A stretch of 64,000 nucleotides of DNA from Zelopaecilomyces penicillatus. Taxonomy: Eukaryota; Ascomycota; Sordariomycetes; Hypocreales; Pseudodiploosporaceae. The translations under genes and the position numbers were made by a program. Below are positions 56,084-64,000 of the stretch, one piece after another. The stretch is taken from NCBI GenBank assembly GCA_005765155.1, contig VCCP01000002.1, forward strand, positions 4,712,001 through 4,776,000, given 5' to 3'. Within the stretch, counting starts at the first letter, position 1. Each line of letters opens with the position of its first letter. The notes beneath the pieces were generated by a model. The model ran no database searches. It had not been told where the DNA came from and saw only the letters and a list, made by a program, of their open reading frames with translations.

Positions 56084-57929
56084 TTGGCTCCCTTGAGGAT
56101 GTTGATCAAACTTATTGTTACATGTTAGCTTTGGAAAGTCAGTTACCCATGAGTGGAATATGACTTACGAGCCGGAGTGGGGCTTGTCTTGAACCGTGAA
56201 GAAGGTAATAGCCTCGCCAGTCTTGCCAGCTCGACCAGTTCGTCCGATACGGTGGACATAGTCCTCGATTGTCAAGGGGAACTGTATGGCAAAAACGTTA
56301 GCATTTGTCAGGAAAGTTTCAAAGTGCTTGTTGTAGGGCGACAGCATTACGTACCGTGACATTTACGACCAGCTTGACCTCGGGAATATCCAAACCTCGA
56401 GCTGCCACATCCGTAGCAACCAAAACTGGAGTTTGGCCAGATTTGAAAGCTTCCAGACTTCTTGTCCTCTGCTCTTGTTTGAGATCTCCGTGAATGCCCC
56501 CGACCCGAATACCCTTGCGGGCAAGGAAGCCCTCCACACGCGTCGCCTCCTTCTTGTACAAGCAGAAGACTAGAATGCGGTCATCTTTCGCCTTGCCTTG
56601 CTGATACTGCTTTATGATCTGCAACAGGCGGAACTCCTTTTCCCTTCCATCCAAAACCTCAACCTTTTGCGAAATGCGGGTGTTGGCTTGGAGCTCAACT
56701 GAGCCGTTTTCTGTCTCCTTGCCACCAGATCCAATTGTGATCTTGACCGGCTCAACCATGAAAGAAGAAGCCAGACTCTGAACGGAATATGGCCAGGTCG
56801 CGGTGAACATGAGAGTCTGTCGCTGCTCACGGGGAAGGCAGCTGCCAAGAATCAACTTGATATCCTCTTCGAATCCCTTGTCCAGCATGCGATCTGCCTC
56901 GTCCAGTACCGCGAAACTGCATCCACTGAGATCAACAGTACCGTCTGACATGAAATCCTTCAATCTTCCGGGAGTTGCGACGATGATGTCAGCGCCGCGG
57001 CTCAACAACGCACGCTGATCATCTTTAGAGGCACCTCCGTAAAGGCAAATACATTTCAGATTGACCAGTGCCGCCAAGCGAGCCACCTGCTCTTGCGTCT
57101 GCATAGCCAACTCTCTAGTAGGGGAAACAACCACAGCTTTGACAGACTTCTTCTTGATCGTCACGATGGCCTCGACAAGAGGCAAAGCGAATGCCATTGT
57201 CTTGCCAGAGCCAGTCTCTGCGACACCAATGGCATCACGTCCGGAGAGAGTAGCTGGCCAGGAGGCAGCTTGGATAGGCGTCGGAGTCTTGTACCCGGCA
57301 AAAGGTGATGGCTTCTTCTCCAGCAGATTCGTGGAGGGGAGGTGGCGAAATTCCGTCACTGGCCTGAGCTTATCCGCATCGGCTCTGGGGTCAGTCACAA
57401 TGATCTGATTCGTGGACAGAAAAGTGTCAATCTCTGATTGAGGAATATCGGAAAGGCTCATTGTCTGAACGTATTCGCGGTCGGATGCTCTTTGAGCGGG
57501 TGTCGCAGACTTTTTCTCTTTTTTGGATTTTTTGCTGACGTCTGTGGACTGAACATCCTCCATGGCATTCGAATTGGCTTCAATTTCAGGTTCATCAACG
57601 GATTCCTGTGACTGAGCCTCCTTCACCTTCTTCTCTTTTTTCTCCTTCTTTTCCTTCTTGTCCTTCTTCTTGGACTTCTTATCTTGGCTGGCGCTTTCGT
57701 CTGCGCCGTTTTTGTCTTCGCCATTAGCTTCTTCAGTCTCTTCCTCTTTGCGCTTTTTTTCCTTCTTTTCTTTCTTCTCCTTCTTCTTCTCCTTCTTCTC
57801 TTTCTTCAACCGAGCCTTTTCGGCATCGTCGCTGCCGGCTTCGACCTTAGACTTCTTAGCAGGACGAGCCAATTCATGATCAGGGCTGTTTGCCTCGCTC
57901 TCTGCGAGAGTGTGTTTTGTAGCCGCCAT
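55957..57929 (-). CDS. DBP3: DEAD-box RNA helicase DBP3
   Basis: Three exons, 56355..57929, 56169..56281 and 55957..56110, give 613 aa. The N-terminal 150 residues are Lys/Glu-rich (KKEKKEKKKEKKEKKEKKRK), as in Dbp3 orthologues. The helicase motifs are TPTPIQAASWPATLSGRD (Q motif), AETGSGKT (I), SPTRELAMQTQEQVARL (Ia), TPGRLKDF (Ib), LDEADRMLDKGFEED (II), TATWPYSVQ (III, TAT in place of SAT), ILVFCLYKKEATRVEGF (IV), VATDVAARGLDIPEVK (V) and HRIGRTGRAGKTG (VI). The end KDVDMNQKATKITFD is diagnostic for Dbp3. It acts in the nucleolus in pre-rRNA processing, site A3 (family knowledge). Exon 3 starts at an AATAAG acceptor. The 3' end overlaps RFT1 in antisense. Confidence 0.95.
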
Positions 57930-58242
57930 TTTTTAGTCGATACCCTGGGGGTTGGATATCTTCGGATATGGCAAATGGATGTCTCTTTTACAACTTTGCG
58001 CGTCGCGATAAGCTTCCGAACTCTGCAGGAGAGGGCGGTGGATGATCCAGGCAAGAAAAAAATTATGTTATCGATAAAGAACACCAGCGGCTGGCTGGCG
58101 CTCACCAAGGATCCCGGCCCCACTAAGAAAGTGACTCTTGAACCCCGCCGACCCACAGCGCCTCGTCGTTGGAAAATTTTACCAAGGAGGTCGCCCTTCT
58201 TGGATTGGTTGTTGCCGCTCAGTTGCCACAATAGCACAACAA
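57930..58242. other. intergenic between DBP3 and tRNA-Leu
   Basis: 313 bp holding the DBP3 promoter and the tRNA-Leu upstream flank. No gene. Confidence 0.4.
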
Positions 58243-58360
58243 GGCAGAATGGCCGAGTGGTCTATGGCGACGGTCTCAAGTGCATCTTTGTGCTCTTACA
58301 TCTGTGTAAAGCAGTGTTCCGTTCACGAAAGTGGCCGGGGTTCGAATCCCCGTTCTGTCA
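58243..58360 (+). tRNA. tRNA-Leu(CAA), intron-containing
   Basis: The acceptor stem GGCAGAA pairs with TTCTGTC, followed by discriminator A. The D arm begins TGGCCGAGTGGTCTATGGCG, a type II (Leu/Ser) tRNA. The anticodon loop is CTCAAG, giving CAA for leucine. An intron of about 36 nt (58281-58316) follows position 37. The long variable arm and the T arm CGGGG TTCGAAT CCCCG are present. The anticodon stem has a T-T mismatch at 31-39. A T-rich terminator (TTATTTTTTC) follows the 3' end. Confidence 0.92.
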
Positions 58361-59471
58361 GTCTATTATTTTTTCATCGCAGTTCTATTGAGTGCGGTAT
58401 TCTTTTTCCTCTTTTCTGCTATTTTTTGTTGTGTTTGCAGTAATAATAAATCATTCAAGACGTATCCTTGTGGTTCGATCGCTATGCAACCAATCTTAGC
58501 TTAATTTTGCCATGGTTATTTTATTTTCGTCGGAGCTATTTCTCCCATGCTCCGTTTTGTAACAGTGAATGATTACCCTGCAGAAGCTCTTTCACTCTAC
58601 CTTAATATGGGTCTTGAAATCTTTCAAGTGAACTTTATGGTTTGAACTGAATTTGAAGAAAGGTTTATTCTTGCTTCTTTGATATGTAGCCATTACTAAC
58701 CACTACCAAGAGTATCTATCGATGGCTTATGGAGAAAGCTTGCAGTTACCGCGAGCTCGCACGTCTAGAATATATCATGCTGACGCGATGAAAACTCACC
58801 AAAGTCATTTATTCTAGGAACTCGTGTAAATCTTTTCCATTGCAGGGAAACGTTTGAATTCTTGATGACCACTTGACATGAACATTTGCACAATGTTTCA
58901 CTTGTTGAACATGAACACACCTTGTCATTCTGCAGCTATCCATCTGAACTTTACAAACTATTCTACATGAACTGCTCTATTGTCCACAAAGCCCACGTGG
59001 AGGGATTGGAGTCGCCCTGTTGGACCTCACAACTTGTCGTAGGCAACCTCTTATGCACGATGCCGATCAAGGTGGTTGGGTTCATGGTCAAATATGTGCG
59101 CACGCAACAATTCAGCGGAATAGTGTTGGCTTTTATCAGCAAACACCGGTCCCGTGGGCTTTTGTCGGTGGTTACGCAGGCCATCAACCTAAAGGATGCC
59201 TCCTCATGCCTAGGTTGGGTCAGATCGTATGGCGAATTCGGGAAAGACAGGAACCATATTGTCTCACTGTTTCATCATTTCGTCGTTTCAGCCCTTTCAC
59301 TGGGACTTCGGAGTGACGTGGGCTGTCATCCGACATAATACCATGGTGTTGGCATCCTAACAGTGTACCATTATAAGTCATCTCATATACTTACTTTGAA
59401 TTATAGCGCCAGAATCATACCAATTTTCACTACAACATGCATTCTTTGGAGAATCATTAACACAGATCGAG
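58361..59471. other. 1.1-kb intergenic region
   Basis: Starts with the tRNA-Leu terminator and ends with the promoter of the membrane protein gene. A 150-codon frame at 58886..59338 has no recognisable motif and is not supported. Confidence 0.4.
58368..58378 (+). terminator. RNA polymerase III terminator of tRNA-Leu
   Basis: A T-rich run (TTATTTTTTC) starting within 10 nt of the tRNA 3' end, as expected for Pol III termination. Confidence 0.7.
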
Positions 59472-60513
59472 ATGGGCACTTGTCAAGGTCAAGGACGTCC
59501 AGACCTATATGGATTGGGGATCAGGCTAGGCTTCTACTTCCACTGGTTTGGAGCAATTGTACTTGAGTTTCTGGATGCGGTAGACCTCTCCGAGATTCGA
59601 CTGCTCGGAATTTTGCTGTCCGGCGCAATTACGCTCTGTTTGATCGTTCAAGCGGCAAGGGGAGACGCCTACGCGGCTGACATCCACATCATGCTTTTGC
59701 TCGCTGCGGGAACCACCTACCTTTTTCTCATGCCAATGTATATTTGGCGCGTCCTCGTGTGCTGTAACCCATACTGGGATCCGCTTCGATGGAGTCGCGA
59801 GGTTATCTTGCCTGTCTTTGGATTATCTTACTTCGGGCTGCTATTGACAGTGGCATCGTTGGGGATCTGGTTCTATACGACTTACTTGCCTGGAAAGGGA
59901 ATCCAGTGTGAGCAGTGGGGCTTTTTCTTCAACAAAGTTCAACTTGATAATAAGGCGTTTGACGCAATCCATACGGTCATGTACTTGGTCATCGTTCTGG
60001 TTTGTTTGAGCATCGTCCTCAGCCGAGCAGGATACTGGAATGATCCTTTTGGAACGCAAGGGCAGCATCTTCAGCCAGTCAGGTCTGTCCACATCCATAT
60101 GCTTGTTATGTTTTGACGAGCTTTTACCATTATTGACAAGTTGGATCAGCGCAGAACATATGGATCTTCTCCGAATCATGCGCGGCCTTTCCAACGTCAC
60201 CGTTTTCGGCCTTCACATTACGGCCATCGAGCTCTGCATCCACTGGAACGAGCTAGATGGCGTAAACAACCTGACAACAAGCGCCCAGACTATTCCATTG
60301 TTTTTCAGCGTTGGTACTGTACTGCACGTCGTCTTTTCGCATTACGCAGCTGCTATTACCGACGGCGCATCAACAGTGGCTCTGGCACCTGCACCGACAC
60401 CGGATCCGGTCCTGACTATGGAAGAGGCCGTTCGCGCAGCGCGGGCGTGGGTACCTGAACCACAGAGATCTCATGCGGGGACGAGAGTTGGGTCACGAAC
60501 AGGTAGACATTGA
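59472..60513 (+). CDS. unknown multi-pass membrane protein
   Basis: Two exons, 59472..60082 and 60150..60513, give 324 aa. The N-terminus MGTCQGQGRPDLYGLGIRLG has no cleaved signal. Hydrophobic helices follow around FYFHWFGAIVLEFL, LLGILLSGAITLCLIVQAA, HIMLLLAAGTTYLFLMPMYI, GLSYFGLLLTVASLGIWFYT and AIHTVMYLVIVLVCLSIVLS. In exon 2 there are FGLHITAIELCIHWNELDGV and TIPLFFSVGTVLHVVFSHYA, for seven in total. The pattern NxxxxFGxxIxxIExxIxWNxxxGV near the sixth helix looks familiar from other ascomycete hypothetical proteins, but I know no function. The intron donor is GTCTGT and the acceptor is GATCAG. The C-terminal 45 residues are cytosolic-like, Pro/Arg-rich. Confidence 0.75.
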
Positions 60514-61047
60514 AAAGATGGAGAAGATTGCCGGTCATAAAGAAAGAGAGGACAGTGTTAGTTTTGGATTGTGAGAAATGCACAACGGAAATCTGGAGAA
60601 AATGGCAGAGATTTGACGATGCCAGTTGCAGATGTTGCAGTTCAGAAAGAATTAGTTCAACGTAGAATTCGGTGAAGTAATCCTTGAAAGCCCAAACGCG
60701 TCGTAGTGAGTAGTCAAAAACAAGGCATCGATTTTCCACAAGTAATATAATAGTCGAGAGTATTCACCGAATGCGCTTGTCCGAACTAAAACTACAGGGC
60801 AGTAATTTACGTCAATTGAAGGTGGCTCAACGGCTTGGCTTTTGAATGACAGTGGCGGCACAGACGCTGTAACATCCGACCCCGCAACCCGCCCGACCTC
60901 AATACCACCCATGCATAGCTGTTCTCCTAAAAGTAAACAAATCATCTACAGCTTTACCGACCACTGATATTCTCGACATCCCCCTTCGGCCGTTTCGCCC
61001 CCGGCGCACATCATCATCCAGCCCCTCGACAGAATTGATTTACAAAT
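60514..61047. other. intergenic, MAD2 promoter
   Basis: 534 bp between two plus-strand genes. Contains the MAD2 promoter. No gene or repeat recognised. Confidence 0.4.
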
Positions 61048-62175
61048 ATGTCTTCAAAACCTACAAAGTCAAAGGACAAAGACAAGGACGGCGATAAGGA
61101 CAAGTCCAAGGTCCACAAGCTGTCGCTCAAGGGCAGCGCAAGACTAGTGGCCGAGTTTGTGAGTTGCTCGCTCTTTGCCGAGCTCCTTATATAGGGAGCT
61201 CTTTTACATCTTACTTCTACGTTACGACGAGTTGAAGCGCTGACTTGGCTTTCTGTAGTTCCAATATTCAATACATACGATTCTGTACGGAACCCTCGAA
61301 CGAACGCCTATACTGTCCCTCCCATTATCGAGGTCACGAGCTAGTCAATTGACCGCTTCTCTTTCCACAGGTTTCAGCGCGGCGTCTATCCAGCAGAAGA
61401 CTTCACGGCGTAAGCAAAACTATACTATATGTCGCTCCTGGCACGAAACACTAACAAACTGCTTTGTTGCTACAGAGTCAAGAAATATGGCCTCAACATG
61501 CTGGGTACGTCTACTATTCTCGAGTGGTTGCTATCGCGACTAGGCATCATGACCGACAAGCTGATTGGGTATACACAGTCTCTGCCGACGATCAAGTCAA
61601 GGCATATATAAAAAAGATCATGAGCCAGCTCGACAAATGGATGGTCGGTGGCAAGATCTCCAGACTTGTCATTGTAATCACCGACAAAGACACAGGCGAA
61701 CACGTCGAGCGGTGGCAGTTTGACGTACGTCCCCTAGAAACATCAAGAACAGAGCAACAAGCGCAATGCTAACAGTGACGCTTTCCCTCACTTCTAGGTC
61801 CAAATCTCGCAACCCCCCAAAAAGCCAAAGTCAAAACCCTCATCCAAAACCGCCGCCACTGCCGCCGACCAAGAAAACGTAGACTCACAAAGCCCTGCGT
61901 CAGCGCCGCCCCTCGAAAAGACAGAACTCGAAATCCAGGCTGAAATCGCCGCCATTTTCCGCCAGATTACTGCCTCTGTCACGTTCCTGCCCCAGCTAAG
62001 CGGCGACTGCACCTTCAACGTTCTCGTATATGCCGACGCCGATAGCGATGTCCCCGTCGAGTGGGGAGACTCTGATGCCAAGGAGATTGAGAATGGTGAA
62101 AGGGTGCAGCTGAGAGGGTTTAGTACTGCCAGTCACCGAGTTGACACTATTGTCAGTTATCGGCTTGGAGATTGA
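61048..62175 (+). CDS. MAD2: MAD2 spindle checkpoint protein (HORMA domain)
   Basis: Six exons, 61048..61158, 61259..61284, 61371..61409, 61476..61504, 61579..61724 and 61798..62175, give 242 aa. Three of the exons are only 26, 39 and 29 nt. A charged N-terminal extension (SKDKDKDGDKDKSK) precedes LSLKGSARLVAEFFQYSIHT, ILFQRGVYPAEDF and VKKYGLNMLVSADDQVKAYI. Next come KKIMSQLDKWMVGGKISRLV and IVITDKDTGEHVERWQFD. After a Lys/Pro/Ser-rich insert of about 40 residues come IAAIFRQITASVTFLPQLSG and the safety-belt end GFSTASHRVDTIVSYRLGD. MAD2 inhibits Cdc20-APC/C at unattached kinetochores (family knowledge). Yeast and human proteins are about 196-205 aa, so the extension and insert make this one longer. 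Confidence 0.95.
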
Positions 62176-62498
62176 TGAGGGTGGGTTGTTATGTTTCACG
62201 TATACTTATTCACGAATTATCTGATGCTACCGAAACTTGTGCCATTCATGTCCAGCTAGTATGGAATGGAATCCATTTTGAACAATCTTGCATAGCCGAT
62301 ACACAGTTGCGCACGTTGTTAGGAAATTAAGCCTCCTTTCATTTTGCCCGTCATCACCGGGACCAAGAACATTAAATTAAAAGAGATGATGCGATAGTGT
62401 GGACTACAGAAAATCTACACTTTTTTTTCTCTAATTGGTATCATGGCCATCTCGTGCCGCAAGGCATGGCATCATAAAAGTCGCATCATAATCATTCT
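62176..62498. other. convergent 3' flanks of MAD2 and UBP14
   Basis: 323 bp between convergent genes, holding both terminators. No gene seen. Confidence 0.4.
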
Positions 62499-64000
62499 CT
62501 AGGCCTTCTTAAAAAAGTATACGTAGGCAAACTTTCGCATTTCCTCCACATCGTGTGCTTCAACAACCTTTTCATCGTTGAAAAGCACCCAATGAGACGA
62601 GTCAGGGCCCCTTTCTGACTGTTCCTTTCTTACAAAAGCAACATAGTGTCTGGTAGGCGGTTAGCAAAGTTGACTTGTGACATAACCGCTGCAAAATCGA
62701 GACTACTCACCCTGCATGAATACTTGTTCCCTTATGGCAAACAATTGACTGAAGCTGGAATTTTGCCGGCAAGATGGCGCTTCCTGCGGGAGCTTGGGGC
62801 TCAGAAGTCGGTGCGCCATCGTCGGCTCCTTCGAATATGCCTTGATCGTCAGGGTGGCTGAAAAGCCATTCAACCGCCCGCTCCACATCGCCGCCAGTTT
62901 CTTTAAGAGCTTTCTTAGCTTGGGGAGCACCAAAGCCCATGGCGCCCAGCATTTCAATCTTCTCGGGGTCAGCCGTTGCTGCGGACGCAGCTCCTCCCAA
63001 GTCGAGTGGAGCGTCAATGTCGGGGTCTTCCATATGCCCAAATAGCCATTCCATTGCTGCATTAGCATCGGAATTTCCTGTAGCATGCAAAGCTCTTTCA
63101 CATCGAATACGGGGAAATCCCATAGCCTCAAGCTGGGCTATTGCGGCCGCATCAGGCACAAAGGCCGGTGCTTGGCCCTCTGGCTCGTCTGGCAAAAGTT
63201 CTTCCGAGGGCTGTAGGCCTTTGGAAATGTAGTCGTCTAGAAGGAATGGTTCGTCTGGAACAATCACCGGCACATCGACCTTGATAGGCACCCAGTTGAC
63301 AACGGCCATCTTTCTCGTGTTGACAGCAAGAGTTTCTGGGAAAGTCTTAAACAAGGACCGTTTGCTGAATCCATCCTTGCTACCACAAGCTGAGCAAGTC
63401 AACTCCACCTTCTCTGCCGCAGTCAAGTTGTCTAGGCATTCTTTCAGCGTCACAGGTCTGTATGAACTTGTCGTCTCACCCGAATCTGCTTCTGGGGGTA
63501 TTTTCTCCAGAGGAACATCCAGAAATATGTTGTCCTGCTCATTAGTGGTGTACTTCACCTTGTTGCAACCCAAGCACTGTAGTCGCTGTTCCAAAACAAA
63601 ACGGAAACTCTCTGTTGGGTCTTTTAAACCACCTGGATGTTGAGATCTAGTTATGAGCTTGAAAAGATGCTGTAATAGTTCGAAGGCATCTTGTTGCCTC
63701 ATAGTCGAAAACTCTGCGTGACCTCTGCCAATCAAATGCTTGAGCATGGCCGGCGCCAGTCCCCTCTGGTGGGTGACTCCAGACTCAGGGGCTGCATCTG
63801 CATCTGGCTTGGAATAACGGCCGGACAAAAGGCCATCGGCCATTTTTCGAAGTTGGGTCTCTAAGTCGGCTGCCGAATCATCTACCACGGGAAGATCCTC
63901 CTGAATGTTATAATATCGCTGCTGAAACGAAGGCATGTCGAAGAGACACTGCAGGGTACTGGCAAGATAGCAACTGTTGCCTAGATTCTTTAGCCCCGTA
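62499..64000 (-). CDS. UBP14: ubiquitin-specific protease UBP14/USP5-like (partial)
   Basis: Two exons are visible, 62711..>64000 and 62499..62649. The N-terminal part lies beyond the right edge. The first visible residues GLKNLGNSCYLASTLQCLFD are the USP Cys box with the catalytic Cys in NSCY. MRQQDAFELLQHLFKLI and the zinc-type CxxC pairs (LQCLGCNK, LTCSACGSK) follow. Two UBA domains (QLEAMGFPRIRCERALHATG and EMLGAMGFGAPQAKKALKET) sit between the USP lobes, as in Ubp14/USP5. The His box AGHYVAFVRK is split by the last intron, and the protein ends FAYVYFFKKA. Ubp14 disassembles free polyubiquitin chains (family knowledge). The ZnF-UBP domain should be outside the window. Confidence 0.93.

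Noticed and set aside
57684..58391. Phe/Leu-rich plus-strand frame over the DBP3 N-terminus
   Set aside because: Antisense shadow of the Lys/Glu-rich DBP3 N-terminal region.
58886..59338. 150-codon plus-strand frame after tRNA-Leu
   Set aside because: No homology-like motif; hydrophobic stretches do not form a clear membrane pattern.

Overview
This is a window of nuclear DNA from a filamentous ascomycete (Pezizomycotina; Hypocreales/Sordariomycetes is my best guess from overall resemblance, not proven). The signs are short introns of about 50-170 nt with GTRWGT-type donors and CTRAC-like branch points, intron-bearing tRNA-Pro and tRNA-Leu genes, a Zn2Cys6 regulator, a GH64 glucanase, cyanamide hydratase, and RFT1, DBP3, MAD2 and UBP14 orthologues. 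It contains no polyketide or peptide synthetase, no intact transposon and no CRISPR array. Exon structures were built by hand from splice sites, reading phase and family conservation. In every multi-exon model the exon lengths sum to a multiple of three.

Layout. 0.3-4 kb: a YOS1-like ER/Golgi protein (-), a class I methyltransferase (-) and a small F-box protein (+). 6.6-8.5 kb: an MFS transporter (+). 11-12.4 kb: a secreted GH64 beta-1,3-glucanase (-). 15.6-19.4 kb: a succinyl-CoA ligase alpha-like protein with a 17-nt micro-exon (-), an HD-domain cyanamide hydratase (-) and a small secreted four-cysteine protein (-). 22.0-23.3 kb: a MetX-like alpha/beta hydrolase (-). 27.5-29.3 kb: a WD40-like protein (+). 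30.8-33 kb: a Dal5/allantoate-type permease (+) whose best gene model carries an in-frame stop. 33.1-37.3 kb: a REI1-like zinc-finger protein (-) and an AtuA/DUF1446 protein (-). 37.9-38.8 kb: a double-chromodomain protein (+).

39.3-39.8 kb: three tandem tRNA-Pro(AGG) genes (-). 40.8-45.1 kb: a Zn2Cys6 regulator (-) facing away from an M20 amidohydrolase (+). 46.2-47.8 kb: an HGSNAT/DUF1624-like membrane acyltransferase (+). 48.1-50.5 kb: a 759-aa protein (-) with an SR-rich head, a helical domain resembling fungal STAND/HeLo N-terminal domains, ankyrin repeats and a lysine-rich repeat tail. 51.9-53.5 kb: a zinc alcohol dehydrogenase (+). 54.1-57.9 kb: RFT1 (+) and DBP3 (-), whose coding 3' ends overlap by 127 bp. 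58.2 kb: tRNA-Leu(CAA). 59.5-60.5 kb: an unknown multi-pass membrane protein. 61-62.2 kb: MAD2. 62.5-64 kb: UBP14, cut off by the right edge.

Most genes are housekeeping or metabolic and unrelated to each other. Possible functional pairs are the Zn2Cys6 regulator with the divergent M20 hydrolase, and the Dal5-like permease with the AtuA-like enzyme two genes away. Gene-poor stretches of 2.5-4.3 kb separate the blocks. The most interesting items are the nonsense codon beside a consensus donor in the permease, the hairpin-flanked 17-nt micro-exon, the CACGTG palindrome at the same distance from two of the three tRNA-Pro genes, and the STAND-like/ankyrin protein without an NTPase.
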